Below are positions 24,411 through 33,300 of a stretch of DNA of 55,526 bases, in pieces. A program made the translations under genes and the position numbers. The stretch's first letter is position 1, and every line of letters starts with the position of its first letter. Where the stretch lies: NCBI GenBank assembly GCA_039816825.1, contig JBCBXA010000009.1:1-55526 (forward strand), read 5' to 3'. The notes beneath the pieces were generated by a model. It worked only from the letters and a program-made list of their open reading frames with translations, was not told the origin of the DNA and searched no databases. The stretch is from JBCBXA01 sp039816825. Its GTDB lineage: Bacteria; Pseudomonadota; Alphaproteobacteria; Rhizobiales; Rhizobiaceae.

Positions 24411-25526
24411 TTAGGCGACCAAAGCCAGTTCGGCTGCTGGCGTATAGTCATAACCCAGCGCTTCAGCCACCGGCGCGTACGTTACGCGGCCTTGATGGAC
24501 GTTTAGGCCGGCCAGCAGATGTGGGTCAGCCAAGGCAGCCAGGCTTTTGTCTGCAAGAGCAAGGCCGTGCATCAGCGTGGCATTGTTCAGCGCGTAGGAA
24601 GACGTACGAGGCACCGCACCAGGCATGTTGGCCACGCAGTAGTGGACCACTCCATCCACCACATAAGTTGGCTCCTGGTGGGTTGTTGCCTTGGAGGTTT
24701 CAAAGCAGCCGCCCTGATCGATGGCGACATCCACGACCACCGAACCGTTCTTCATTTCCGAAAGCATGGCTTTGGTAACCAGTTTGGGCGCAGCAGCACC
24801 CGGGATGAGAACAGCACCGATAACCGCATCGGCTGCGAAGCACTCGGCTTCCAGCGCATCCGTCGTGGAATAAAGCGTCTTCACGCGTCCGCCAAAAATG
24901 TCGTCAAGCTGGCGAAGGCGGGGCAGAGACCGGTCGAGAATGGTCACATCAGCGCCCATGCCAATTGCCATCTTGGCTGCATTGAGGCCAACCACACCGC
25001 CACCAAGGATCACCACTTTGGCCGGAGCAACACCCGGCACGCCGCCGATCAGGAGGCCCTCGCCACCCATGTGCTTTTCAAGGCACCGTGCTGCAGACTG
25101 CAGTGAAAGACGGCCCGCCACCTCACTCATGGGTGCCAGAAGCGGCAAACCGCCAGATGGATCGGTCACCGTTTCATAAGCAACGGCCGTGACGCCGGAT
25201 TCAACCAGACCCTGAGTTTGTGCGGCGTCGGGCGCCAAGTGCAAATAAGTGTAGAGGATCTGATCCTCCCGCAGTTGCGCCCACTCGCCCGGCTGCGGCT
25301 CCTTCACTTTCACGATCATGTCCGATCCGGAGAACACGCTCGCCGCATCGGACGCGATGGTGGCCCCGGCAGCTTCATACTCTGCATCGGTGGCGCTAAT
25401 ACCGGCTCCTGCCATGGTCTCCACCATCACGGTGTGGCCGTGGGCGACATATTCCTTCACCGCGCCAGGGGTAAGGCCGACTCGGTATTCGTGGTTCTTG
25501 ATTTCCTTTGGTACGCCAACGCGCAT
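24411..25526 (-). CDS. ald: Alanine dehydrogenase
   Basis: A 371-residue NAD-dependent alanine dehydrogenase of the AlaDH/PNT family. It begins MRVGVPKEIKNHEYRVGLTP, with the substrate-binding Arg and Lys in that block, and continues with AYETV and the Rossmann motif VVILGGGVVGLNAAKMAIGMGADV. The annotated ATG is 6 bases after GGAGGG; an in-frame start at 25538 lacks such a site. The enzyme deaminates alanine to pyruvate and ammonium or runs in reverse. Because taurine transamination by Tpa consumes pyruvate and makes alanine, Ald is the expected recycling enzyme. It is divergent from an Lrp/AsnC regulator, the usual arrangement for ald. Confidence 0.95.
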   Translation of the reverse strand: MRVGVPKEIKNHEYRVGLTPGAVKEYVAHGHTVMVETMAGAGISATDAEYEAAGATIASDAASVFSGSDMIVKVKEPQPGEWAQLREDQILYTYLHLAPDAAQTQGLVESGVTAVAYETVTDPSGGLPLLAPMSEVAGRLSLQSAARCLEKHMGGEGLLIGGVPGVAPAKVVILGGGVVGLNAAKMAIGMGADVTILDRSLPRLRQLDDIFGGRVKTLYSTTDALEAECFAADAVIGAVLIPGAAAPKLVTKAMLSEMKNGSVVVDVAIDQGGCFETSKATTHQEPTYVVDGVVHYCVANMPGAVPRTSSYALNNATLMHGLALADKSLAALADPHLLAGLNVHQGRVTYAPVAEALGYDYTPAAELALVA

Positions 25527-25617
25527 AGCACCCTCCATTTTTCAACATGGATAGCGCGATCTACCTGCATGATCTGATCGATCTATAGCAAACACTGTCT
25601 ATCTGTGCATACATCAA

Positions 25618-25631
25618 CCGCAAAAATGCGG
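25618..25631. promoter_or_regulatory. Palindrome with A-rich centre between ald and the Lrp-type regulator
   Basis: CCGCA (25618-25622) and TGCGG (25627-25631) flank AAAA, giving a compact palindrome in the 120-base divergent region, 16 bases before the regulator's likely start. Lrp/AsnC proteins favour dyads with AT-rich centres, so this is a candidate site for control of ald and autoregulation. Confidence 0.4.
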
Positions 25632-25646
25632 AATAGAGACGATTTC

Positions 25647-26117
25647 ATGCACATGACGCCCGACCGATATGACCATGCGATCCTGGACGTGCTCAATACC
25701 TCGGCGCGCGCGCCTGTCGCCGCCATTGCCGAGAGGGTCAATCTGTCAGCATCAGCTGTGTCGCGCAGAATCGCTGCTCTGGAGAAAGCAGGCATCATCA
25801 GAGCCTACACCACGATCATCGACGGTGACGCCATTGGGCTACCCATGATCGTCTTTGTCGAAGTGCGATTGAAGAGCCTGTCGAGCAGCGAATTCGATGC
25901 CTTTGAAAGGGCCGTTCAGGCCATGCCACACATCACGGACTGCTTTCTGATGAGCGGTAATGTTGACTATCTGATCCGCATGAGAGCGCGAGATATGGCG
26001 CATTTCGAACAGATGCACCGCAACGAGCTGGCAAAACTGCCGGGTGTCGAACGCCTGACAACCCGCTTTGGTTTGCGGACCGTGAAAGTGGCCGGCAACA
26101 GAGCTCCCATCGACTAA
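25647..26117 (+). CDS. Lrp/AsnC-family regulator, probable regulator of ald
   Basis: About 156 residues. The N-terminal winged HTH (YDHAILDVLNTSARAPVAAI, then LSASAVSRRIAALEKAGII) is followed by a RAM/AsnC effector domain (IVFVEVRLKSL, ITDCFLMSGNVDYLIRM). It is divergent from ald with a short AT-rich intergenic region, the layout of AldR-type activators that respond to alanine. The frame is open to 25605 with further ATGs at 25626 and 25653; 25647 is chosen for normal family length, but no start has a strong ribosome site. Its 3' end overlaps the convergent phosphopantetheinyl transferase gene by 4 bases. Confidence 0.88.
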   Translation: MHMTPDRYDHAILDVLNTSARAPVAAIAERVNLSASAVSRRIAALEKAGIIRAYTTIIDGDAIGLPMIVFVEVRLKSLSSSEFDAFERAVQAMPHITDCFLMSGNVDYLIRMRARDMAHFEQMHRNELAKLPGVERLTTRFGLRTVKVAGNRAPID

Positions 26118-26803
26118 GCGGTCAAGAGATCGCCAATCTCCAAAGGCTTCCATTCCACTTCAGCCGGATTCTCAACAGCAAGTGCTGTGAAGAACTCGGT
26201 GTGGAAGACGCGCTGTTCCAGCCTCCAGGAAGTGAGGTCATGATCACTCAAGACCTGCACTTCACCGCTCTCAAACCCAAGCTTCAACTTGCGGAAATCG
26301 TAGGTCAGACCCTCTCCCAGGGCTTTGGTCACGGCTTCTTTGCCCGTCCAAAGCCCCAGCAGCCGCGTCTGTTTTTCATGGGCAGACAAAGAAGCGAGAG
26401 CCTCGACCTCACTTGGGGCGAAAACCTTGGCTTTTACGCGATCAATGGTCGAGGCACGCGACAGCTGTTCGACATCAAGACCGACGAGACCATCGGTGCT
26501 GAAAGCGCAGCCGATGAAGCCTTCCGTGTGTGCCAGGCTGAAGTGCAGCCCGTCGAATTGGTCCGGCGCCAGCACGGGCTTGCCATGCTCTGCTTTATCA
26601 ATCTGCCAATTCCAACCATCCGCGTGAAAATCCCCGAAGCCTGTTCGCAACAGGGCTCGACCCAGAACGAATTCGGCCCGGCGCCCGGCCCAGCCCATGC
26701 CATCAGCTCTGTCGCGCTCAGACGTTGGAAGTTTTTTAAGCAAGGTGCGGATCTGCGCTTCCGAGACACAGTCCGAGGCGATATGGAGCACGCATGTTGT
26801 CAT
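26114..26803 (-). CDS. 4'-phosphopantetheinyl transferase (Sfp-type)
   Basis: A 229-residue Sfp/Gsp-type transferase. The Mg2+-binding VGLDVEQLSR and LGLWTGKEAVTKALG blocks are the two family signatures. It moves phosphopantetheine from CoA to carrier proteins. No polyketide, non-ribosomal peptide or fatty acid gene lies nearby, so the target is elsewhere. Its start overlaps head-to-head by 10 bases with the racemase-like gene, so the two 5' ends share DNA and each promoter must lie inside the other gene. Confidence 0.88.
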   Translation of the reverse strand: MTTCVLHIASDCVSEAQIRTLLKKLPTSERDRADGMGWAGRRAEFVLGRALLRTGFGDFHADGWNWQIDKAEHGKPVLAPDQFDGLHFSLAHTEGFIGCAFSTDGLVGLDVEQLSRASTIDRVKAKVFAPSEVEALASLSAHEKQTRLLGLWTGKEAVTKALGEGLTYDFRKLKLGFESGEVQVLSDHDLTSWRLEQRVFHTEFFTALAVENPAEVEWKPLEIGDLLTA

Positions 26804-27507
26804 CAGACCGCCATGCCGCCGAAGGCGAGATTGAGCAAGCCCAAAACCGGCGCGCGCCAGTTGGCATCATCATGCTGGACACGCAGTTTCCACGGATCAA
26901 AGGCGACATAGGCAGCCCGGAAAGCTACGCGGAAGCTCCGCTGTTCAAAGTCGCAAAAGGCGTGAGGGTCAGTGACATTGTGCGCCCGGAAAGGGCGTCC
27001 GAAGACAGCATAAACGCGCTGTTCGAAGCTGCCAGAAGCCTGACGAGCCAAGGCGCAGTAGCTCTCGCCACCAGCTGTGGATTTCTGCACGGCCTGCAAA
27101 ACGAACTGACCGCTGTCGCCGGAGTGCCGGTCGCCGCGTCCTCCTTATCGCTGACCACGCGTTTGGCGCAGCGTCGCTATAAGATCGGACTTCTCACAGC
27201 CGACGCACCGGCTCTGACGCCCGCTCTCAGGGGCATAAAAGTACCGTTTCTGGTGGAGGGTCTGGAGACGTCGGAAGCGTTTGCATCAGCGATTCTGGCC
27301 GACGGCAAAACACTAGATCGCGACCAGATAGAAGAAGATGCGGTATCGTCAGCCATGCGCGCCCAGTCACGTGGAGCCACGTGTATTCTATTGGAATGCA
27401 CCAATCTGCCGCCCTATCGCACCGCTATCGAGGAAGCCACTGGACTCCCTGTTTTTGATATCTTTGACGCATTGGAAAGCGTGAGTGGCCTGCGCGTAAG
27501 GGCTTAG
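26794..27507 (+). CDS. Aspartate/glutamate racemase superfamily protein
   Basis: A 237-residue protein of the Asp/Glu/hydantoin racemase and arylmalonate decarboxylase fold. The two candidate catalytic cysteines are in ATSCGFL and LLECTNLPP, placed as in cysteine-pair racemases, with GLPVFDIFDAL at the C-terminus. Because both cysteines are present, racemase or hydantoin racemase-like chemistry fits better than one-cysteine decarboxylation. ATG 26794 follows GGAG, and about 20 residues precede the first strand (VGIIML). It overlaps moaA by 4 bases at its 3' end. Substrate unknown. Confidence 0.75.
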   Translation: MLSSDRHAAEGEIEQAQNRRAPVGIIMLDTQFPRIKGDIGSPESYAEAPLFKVAKGVRVSDIVRPERASEDSINALFEAARSLTSQGAVALATSCGFLHGLQNELTAVAGVPVAASSLSLTTRLAQRRYKIGLLTADAPALTPALRGIKVPFLVEGLETSEAFASAILADGKTLDRDQIEEDAVSSAMRAQSRGATCILLECTNLPPYRTAIEEATGLPVFDIFDALESVSGLRVRA

Positions 27508-28502
27508 CCGCCGGTGACGCTCATATGGCGTGGAACCGATGGCGCCTGCCCATACCGTTCAATCACAAAATCATGGCCCTTGGGTTTGCGGCCAATCGCT
27601 TCGTCGATGGCATCCGCGACAAGCTCATTGCCTTCAGACTGGCGAAGTGGAGCACGCAGGTCTGCCGCGTCTTCCTGACCGAGACACATGTAGAGCGTGC
27701 CGGTACAGGTGAGGCGGACCCGGTTGCAACTCTCGCAGAAATTGTGGGTGAGCGGTGTTATGAAGCCAAGTCGCCCGCCGGTTTCAGCAATTTCGACATA
27801 CCGCGCAGGACCACCCGTCTTGTAGGGGATGTCCGAGAGTGTGAATTGCGATCCGAGTTGTTCCCGGACCTGACTCAGCGGCAAGTAGCGATCCGTCCGA
27901 TCTTCAGAGATTTCGCCCATGGGCATGGTCTCGATCAGGGTCAGATCCATGCCGCGTCCGTGAGCCCAGCGCAGCATTTCAGGGATCTCGTGCTCGTTGA
28001 AACCCTTGAGGGCCACAGCGTTGATCTTGACCTGAAGGCCAGCTGCCTGTGCGGCATCAAGACCGGCCAGCACCTTATTCAGATCGCCCCAGCGCGTGAT
28101 TTCGCGAAACTTGTCAGCATCCAGCGTGTCCATCGAGACGTTGATCCGCCGAACGCCGTTGTCCGCCAGCGCTTGAGCGTGCTTCGCCAGTTGGGATCCG
28201 TTGGTCGTGAGCGTCAGCTCCTCAAGACTGCCCTCTTCGATCCGGCGACCGAGATTTTTGATCAGGGTCATGACACCACGGCGCACCAGCGGCTCCCCGC
28301 CGGTCAGCCGCAATTTGCGGACGCCCTTATCGATGAAAACGGTGCAAAGGCGCTCAAGCTCTTCAAGTGTCAGCAGGTCCTTCTTGGGCAGGAAGGTCAT
28401 GTCTTCCGCCATGCAATAGGTGCATCGGAAGTCACAGCGGTCGGTGACGGAAACCCGCAGATAGTCGATTGAGCGACCAAAGGGGTCGATGAGAGACGTC
28501 AT
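27504..28502 (-). CDS. moaA: GTP 3',8-cyclase (molybdenum cofactor biosynthesis)
   Basis: A 332-residue radical SAM enzyme for the first step of molybdopterin synthesis. The SAM-cluster cysteines are Cys23, Cys27 and Cys30 (RCDFRCTYC), and the second cluster is in CESCNRVRLTC with a further cysteine in LYMC. LTGGEPL and the C-terminal Gly-Gly that MoaA needs are both present. The frame is open to 28706, but the protein normally begins at MTSLIDPFGR. No other moa or moe gene is in the window. Confidence 0.96.
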   Translation of the reverse strand: MTSLIDPFGRSIDYLRVSVTDRCDFRCTYCMAEDMTFLPKKDLLTLEELERLCTVFIDKGVRKLRLTGGEPLVRRGVMTLIKNLGRRIEEGSLEELTLTTNGSQLAKHAQALADNGVRRINVSMDTLDADKFREITRWGDLNKVLAGLDAAQAAGLQVKINAVALKGFNEHEIPEMLRWAHGRGMDLTLIETMPMGEISEDRTDRYLPLSQVREQLGSQFTLSDIPYKTGGPARYVEIAETGGRLGFITPLTHNFCESCNRVRLTCTGTLYMCLGQEDAADLRAPLRQSEGNELVADAIDEAIGRKPKGHDFVIERYGQAPSVPRHMSVTGG

Positions 28503-28586
28503 GGCTATCCGTGTCCGGGAATGGGGCGTTGCAACCAATTTGCGGACCGCGCACAACAGGGTCAAGCACAATCGGGAGGGCCAGTG

Positions 28587-29459
28587 ATGACAAAGCCGCG
28601 CGTACTCACGGAACGCAAGAACGAGCTTGGCGAAGGTCCACTCTGGCACCCGGGTCGGCAGAGCCTGTTTCACTTCGCGATCACCGAAAACCTCATGTTC
28701 GAACATGATGCCGCCGGCAAGCTCATCAAGCAGTGGGATTTTAGCCTCAACGCCTCCGCAGCAGGCGTGGTGTCAGACACCGAACTTCTGATTGCGACCG
28801 AGACGCAACTCATGGTGCTGCATCTCGACAGCGGAGAACAACGTCCGGTTTGCGACCTTGAGGCTGGCAATCCCATCACGCGATCCAATGACGGGCGGAC
28901 CGATCGCCATGGCGGTTTCTGGATCGGAACAATGGGCAAGAAGGCCGAAAAAGGCGCAGGCGCAATCTACCGCTTTTACCGGGGTGAACTGCGGGTTCTG
29001 GTGCCATCTGTCACGATCCCCAATTCGATCTGCTTCTCGCCGGATGGAAAGCTTGCCTATTGGACGGATACCGATGTGAACCGCATCATGAGCGTTCCAC
29101 TGGATGCGGAGGGTTGGCCGGTTGGCACCCCGGGAGTTTTCGCTGACCATTCGACGGACGATTTCGGCTGCGACGGCTCAATCGTGGATGCGGAGGGCTT
29201 CCTCTGGAACGCGCGTTGGGGCGTGGGCGAAGTTGCCCGGTATTCCCCGGAGGGCGAAGTGGTGCAGGTGGTCAGCCTGCTTGCGCCCAACTGCACATGC
29301 CCCGCGCTCGGCGGACCAAATCTCGGGACGTTGTTTGTCACATCTGCCTATCAAGGCATCGTGGACACAGAGCGCAAAGATGACGGCGTCTCGGGTGCGA
29401 CCTTCGCGATGGAGGTCACCGCGCGCGGCCTGCCAGAGGCAAGAGTTCTCCTCGATTAG
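28587..29459 (+). CDS. SMP-30/gluconolactonase family lactonase (XylC-like)
   Basis: A 290-residue six-bladed beta-propeller lactonase. The metal ligands of SMP-30 proteins are visible: Glu in ELGEGPLWH, Asn in VTIPNSICFSPDG and Asp in GCDGSIVDAEG. NDGRTDRHGGFWIGTMG is typical of the sugar-lactonase branch. ATG 28587 lies 7 bases after GGGAGGG, so the upstream frame extension is dismissed. It is divergent from moaA and meets the SDR gene with a 4-base 3' overlap. Hydrolysis of xylono- or arabinono-lactone would link the XylB-type dehydrogenase to the xylonate dehydratase, but the substrate is inferred from context. Confidence 0.85.
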   Translation: MTKPRVLTERKNELGEGPLWHPGRQSLFHFAITENLMFEHDAAGKLIKQWDFSLNASAAGVVSDTELLIATETQLMVLHLDSGEQRPVCDLEAGNPITRSNDGRTDRHGGFWIGTMGKKAEKGAGAIYRFYRGELRVLVPSVTIPNSICFSPDGKLAYWTDTDVNRIMSVPLDAEGWPVGTPGVFADHSTDDFGCDGSIVDAEGFLWNARWGVGEVARYSPEGEVVQVVSLLAPNCTCPALGGPNLGTLFVTSAYQGIVDTERKDDGVSGATFAMEVTARGLPEARVLLD

Positions 29460-30199
29460 ATGCAGCGACCACCATCCACCTCCATGGCGACACCCGTCAC
29501 CATGGACGCTTCGTCAGAGCACAGGAAACAGGCCGCATTGCCCATATCCTGAGGGGTGGAAAAGCGCCCCAGTGGAATCGTTGCCAAAAACTTGGCGCGA
29601 ATCTCCGGCGTGTCCTCGCCCATAAAACTGGCCAGTAGCGGTGTTTCCCCGGCCACCGGATTGATGGCGTTGACGCGGATGCCAGACGGCGCAAGCTCCA
29701 CCGCCATGGTCTTGGTCGCAGTGATCATCCAGCCTTTGGAGCAATTGTACCAGTTGAGGTGTGCCCGCGGGCTAACCCCAGCGGTGGAAGCCACATTCAA
29801 AATAGCACCCTTCCCCGCGATCTTCATCGCAGGAACGAACGCCTTGGCGGTCAAATAGACCGACTTGCAATTGACCGCGAACACGCGGTCGAACGCATCT
29901 TCCTCCACATGCTCCAATTCGCCCTTCACATGTGTGACGCCGGCATTGTTCACCAGAATGTCGAGTTCACCTTGATTCAGAACTTGACCAGCCATCGCAG
30001 CAACGGATTCAGCTTGAGAAACATCAACACCAAGTGCCTGAGCGGACTCACCAAATCGGGCTGCCGCAACCTCCGCCGCTTTGGCATTGATGTCGGCGAC
30101 GTAAACGAACGCGCCCTCCGCGATGAACTTTTCAACAATGCCCAGTCCGAACCCCGATGCGCCGCCAGTTACAACGGCGCGCTTGCCTTTCAATCTCAC
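29456..30199 (-). CDS. SDR-family oxidoreductase
   Basis: A 247-residue classical short-chain dehydrogenase. Its cofactor motif TGGASGFG (11-18), NNAG, and the catalytic Ser-Tyr-Lys set in VASTAGVSP and YNCSK are complete, and it ends with ADGG-like VDGGRCI. The D-A-D pattern after the second strand (VADINAKAAE) points to NAD over NADP. It is the last gene of the long minus-strand run, 9 bases after the aldehyde dehydrogenase. It resembles FabG/glucose-dehydrogenase-type SDRs and lacks the DDRH/QCxK features of the XylB-type enzyme at 22.7 kb. An alcohol or sugar oxidised ahead of the aldehyde dehydrogenase would suit it; the substrate is unknown. Confidence 0.82.
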   Translation of the reverse strand: MRLKGKRAVVTGGASGFGLGIVEKFIAEGAFVYVADINAKAAEVAAARFGESAQALGVDVSQAESVAAMAGQVLNQGELDILVNNAGVTHVKGELEHVEEDAFDRVFAVNCKSVYLTAKAFVPAMKIAGKGAILNVASTAGVSPRAHLNWYNCSKGWMITATKTMAVELAPSGIRVNAINPVAGETPLLASFMGEDTPEIRAKFLATIPLGRFSTPQDMGNAACFLCSDEASMVTGVAMEVDGGRCI

Positions 30200-30208
30200 A
30201 TCATCCCC

Positions 30209-31663
30209 CTAATCGTGCTTGACGGCCACGGTCTTGGTTTGGGTGAAGCTGTAGAGCGCCTCAAAGCCCTTCTCCCGACCGTGGCCAGACTTCTTCACGC
30301 CGCCGAAGGGAAGCTCAACACCGCCCCCCGCGCCGTAATTGTTGATGAAGACTTGTCCTGCCTTCAGGCGCTTGGCCAGGCGCATCTGGCGTGAACCGTT
30401 CTCCGTCCAAGCACCTGCCACCAAGCCGTAGTCCGTGCTGTTGGCAATCGCGACTGCCTCTTCCTCGTCATCGAACGCGATGATGGTTTGGACCGGCCCG
30501 AAGATCTCTTCCATCGCCAGCGGATGGTTAGCCGGAACATCCGCCAGCAATGTCGGCAGAACATAGGCTCCGCCCTCCGGCAAGTTGGGAACGTACCGAC
30601 CCTCCCCCGCAATCGACAGTCCGGCATCGGTTGCCTGTTTCAGATAGGAATTCACAATCTCTTTCTGACGCTCGCTGACCAATGGCCCAAGGCGGTGATC
30701 TTCCCGCGCGGGCCCAACGGTTAGGTCGGCATAGGCCTGTCCTATACGTTCAGTCACTTCATCAAGGATGGAGCGCTGCACAAGAATGCGAGACGCCGCC
30801 GAGCAGGTCTGCCCCGCATTCTGGATGCCAGCATTCACAAGGAACGGCAGAGCCGCATCCAGATCAGCATCGGCGAAAACCAGTTGAGGGCTCTTGCCGC
30901 CGAGCTCCAAGGTCACAGGGCGCACGTTACGGGCAGCCGCTGTCTGCACCGCCTCCCCCACCGGCACGGACCCTGTAAACGAGATATGATCCACATCCGC
31001 ATGGCCAGCCAGCGCAGCACCGGCCTCCTCACCGATACCAGGCACGACGTTCAGCGCGCCAGCGGGCAAACCGGCGCGACGAGCGATTTCGGCAAACGCC
31101 AAGGCTGTCAGGCAAGCTTCTTCCGCTGGCTTCATCACGCAAGCATTGCCTGTCGCCAAAGCCGCACCGACGGAGCGTCCAATGATCTGCATGGGATAGT
31201 TCCACGGCACGATATGCCCGGTGACACCATGGGGCTCGCGAAGCGTGTAGACCGTATACCCATCCAGATAAGGGATCGTCTCGCCGTGCAGCTTGTCGGC
31301 GGCACCCGCATAGAATTCGAGATAGCGCGCCAACGCCACCGCATCATTGCGCGCCTGAGTAAGCGGTTTGCCCACATCGTCGGCTTCCATGACCGCCAAC
31401 TCGCCCACATGTTCCAAGACCAGCCGCCCCATCGCGGCCAACAGCCTACCGCGCTCGAAAGCGGGCATGACACCCCAGGCTCCATCCGAAGCGGAACGGG
31501 CGGCGGCAACGGCATTGTCGACATCAGTCGCGAAGCCGCGCGCAACGTCCGCCAGATGAGACCCGTCGGACGGGTTCGAGAGAGCCATGGTGCCACCATC
31601 GCCAGTGACCCACTCGCCTCCGATAAAGAGCTTGTCGGTCGGGAAACTAAGTGTCTGGATCAT
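30209..31663 (-). CDS. NAD(P)-dependent aldehyde dehydrogenase
   Basis: A 484-residue aldehyde dehydrogenase. The cofactor region GHIVPWNYPM, FTGSVPVGEA, the general base in LELGGKSPQ and the catalytic Cys287 in GQTCSAASR are intact, and EEIFGPV and PFGGVKKSGHGREKG complete the fold. Family reading suggests a betaine-aldehyde/omega-amino-aldehyde-like or semialdehyde dehydrogenase, not resolvable further. Its ATG overlaps the stop of the ABC ATPase (ATGA), coupling it to the transporter. If the operon serves pentoses, 2-oxoglutarate semialdehyde would be the expected substrate; if it serves an acylated amine, an amino-aldehyde. Confidence 0.88.
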   Translation of the reverse strand: MIQTLSFPTDKLFIGGEWVTGDGGTMALSNPSDGSHLADVARGFATDVDNAVAAARSASDGAWGVMPAFERGRLLAAMGRLVLEHVGELAVMEADDVGKPLTQARNDAVALARYLEFYAGAADKLHGETIPYLDGYTVYTLREPHGVTGHIVPWNYPMQIIGRSVGAALATGNACVMKPAEEACLTALAFAEIARRAGLPAGALNVVPGIGEEAGAALAGHADVDHISFTGSVPVGEAVQTAAARNVRPVTLELGGKSPQLVFADADLDAALPFLVNAGIQNAGQTCSAASRILVQRSILDEVTERIGQAYADLTVGPAREDHRLGPLVSERQKEIVNSYLKQATDAGLSIAGEGRYVPNLPEGGAYVLPTLLADVPANHPLAMEEIFGPVQTIIAFDDEEEAVAIANSTDYGLVAGAWTENGSRQMRLAKRLKAGQVFINNYGAGGGVELPFGGVKKSGHGREKGFEALYSFTQTKTVAVKHD

Positions 31664-33297
31664 GGTGCAATATCCGCTTTTGCCGTGTGCGAACGTTTTT
31701 TGGCCAGGACGTCATCAAGGTTCAACGTCGCAGCCAGGAGTGTCTGGGTGTACTCGCTTTCGGGGTGCGAGAAGACCCGTTCGGTTGGCCCGTTCTCAAC
31801 AATTCTGCCGGCCTTCATCAGCAACACACGATCTGTAACAGCCCGGACGACGTGCAGATCGTGAGAGATGAAGAGGTAGGCAACACCCAGCCTTTGGCCG
31901 AGATCGGCCATGAGGTCGAGAACCTGACCGCGCACGGAGACATCAAGGGCGGACACGGGCTCATCTGCAACAATCAGCTTTGGCTCAGTCACCACGGCAC
32001 GGGCGATCGCAATGCGCTGGCGCTGCCCGCCAGAGAACTCGTGGGGGTATCGTGACAGCGCGTCTGGTCCAATGCCAACGCGCTCCAGCGCATGGGCTAC
32101 ACGCTCGGTACGCTCGCTCGATGAAAGCCCATCCATCAGCTGAAGCGGCTCTCCCACAACACGCGCAATGGTGTGGCGTGGATTGAAGCTTCCATAGGGG
32201 TCTTGAAACACAACCTGCATGTCCTGCCGGAGCGGCCTCAGCTCGGAAGCAGACATACGAGTGAGATCATGACCGTCAAAGGCAATCGATCCTTGGTCAG
32301 CTGCTTCCAGGGCCAGGACGGCGCGGGCCAGGGTGGACTTGCCGCAGCCGGACTCGCCAACAAGCCCTACGCTTTCACCAGCGTTCAACTCAAACGACAC
32401 GTGGTCCACCGCGACACTGTAAGACCGCTTCTCCAGCGGATGGCGCTTCGGTTTTGCGTAGCGGCGCACAAGGCCATCCACTCGCAGAAGAGACTGCACA
32501 TTCTCATCAGCAATCCTCGGGCGAGCAGGCACAGAGATATGCGACGCCGCCCGCAGAGACTTGGAGTACGGGTCAGCCATCGTGTCGAACAGCGCGACTG
32601 TGCTCCCCTGCTCAACCACCCGCCCGTCGCGCAGAATGGCGATGTGATCGACCATATCAGCCACCACAGCGAGATCGTGGGAGATCAGCATGAGCGCCAT
32701 GCCATGCTCAGCACTCAACCTGCGCAAGAGATCAAGAACAGCGGCCTGCGTCGTGACATCCAGAGCGGTCGTGGGTTCATCCGCGATCAGCAGGCGTGGC
32801 CGCAGCGCAATGGCCATGGCGATGACAACGCGCTGGCGTTGACCGCCCGACAGCTCATGGGGAAATCGGTTGAGCCCATAGCGCTCGGGCGGCAGCTCCA
32901 CCTCTTCCATGAGCTTGCGCACGCGGGATTCCGCATCGGCACGATTGGCACCCGTATGGAACCGCAGCCCCTCCGCCACCTGCGCACCGACTGTCTTCAC
33001 GGGGTTCAGCGCGGTCATCGGCTCCTGAAACACCATACCGACATGCCGCCCTCGCATACCGAGCATGGTCTGCTCAGATGCGCGCAGCATGTCAGCTCCA
33101 TCGAAATTCAGTTGGCCCCGGGTGGTCGATCCGATTGGCAGCAGACCCATGACGGCCAAAGCCGTCAGCGATTTGCCGGACCCGCTTTCGCCCACAAGCC
33201 CCAGCGTACCACCAGCGGACAATTGCAGATCGATATCCCTCAGAATCGGTCGCCCACCGATATCCAGCGCCAGATCCTCTATCTGCAGCAGCGACAT
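31660..33297 (-). CDS. Fused ABC transporter ATP-binding protein (Dpp/Opp D+F type)
   Basis: A 545-residue protein with two complete ABC ATPases in tandem. The first has Walker A GESGSGKS (36-43), signature LSGGQRQRVVIAMA and LLIADEPTTALD. The second, from about residue 280, has Walker A GESGCGKS, signature FSGGQRQRIAIARA and LIVADEPVSALD. Both belong to the dipeptide/oligopeptide/nickel importer class, where DppD and DppF are normally separate; here they are one chain. It follows dppC by 3 bases and overlaps the aldehyde dehydrogenase start by 4. Confidence 0.93.
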   Translation of the reverse strand: MSLLQIEDLALDIGGRPILRDIDLQLSAGGTLGLVGESGSGKSLTALAVMGLLPIGSTTRGQLNFDGADMLRASEQTMLGMRGRHVGMVFQEPMTALNPVKTVGAQVAEGLRFHTGANRADAESRVRKLMEEVELPPERYGLNRFPHELSGGQRQRVVIAMAIALRPRLLIADEPTTALDVTTQAAVLDLLRRLSAEHGMALMLISHDLAVVADMVDHIAILRDGRVVEQGSTVALFDTMADPYSKSLRAASHISVPARPRIADENVQSLLRVDGLVRRYAKPKRHPLEKRSYSVAVDHVSFELNAGESVGLVGESGCGKSTLARAVLALEAADQGSIAFDGHDLTRMSASELRPLRQDMQVVFQDPYGSFNPRHTIARVVGEPLQLMDGLSSSERTERVAHALERVGIGPDALSRYPHEFSGGQRQRIAIARAVVTEPKLIVADEPVSALDVSVRGQVLDLMADLGQRLGVAYLFISHDLHVVRAVTDRVLLMKAGRIVENGPTERVFSHPESEYTQTLLAATLNLDDVLAKKRSHTAKADIAP

Positions 33298-33300
33298 GGG

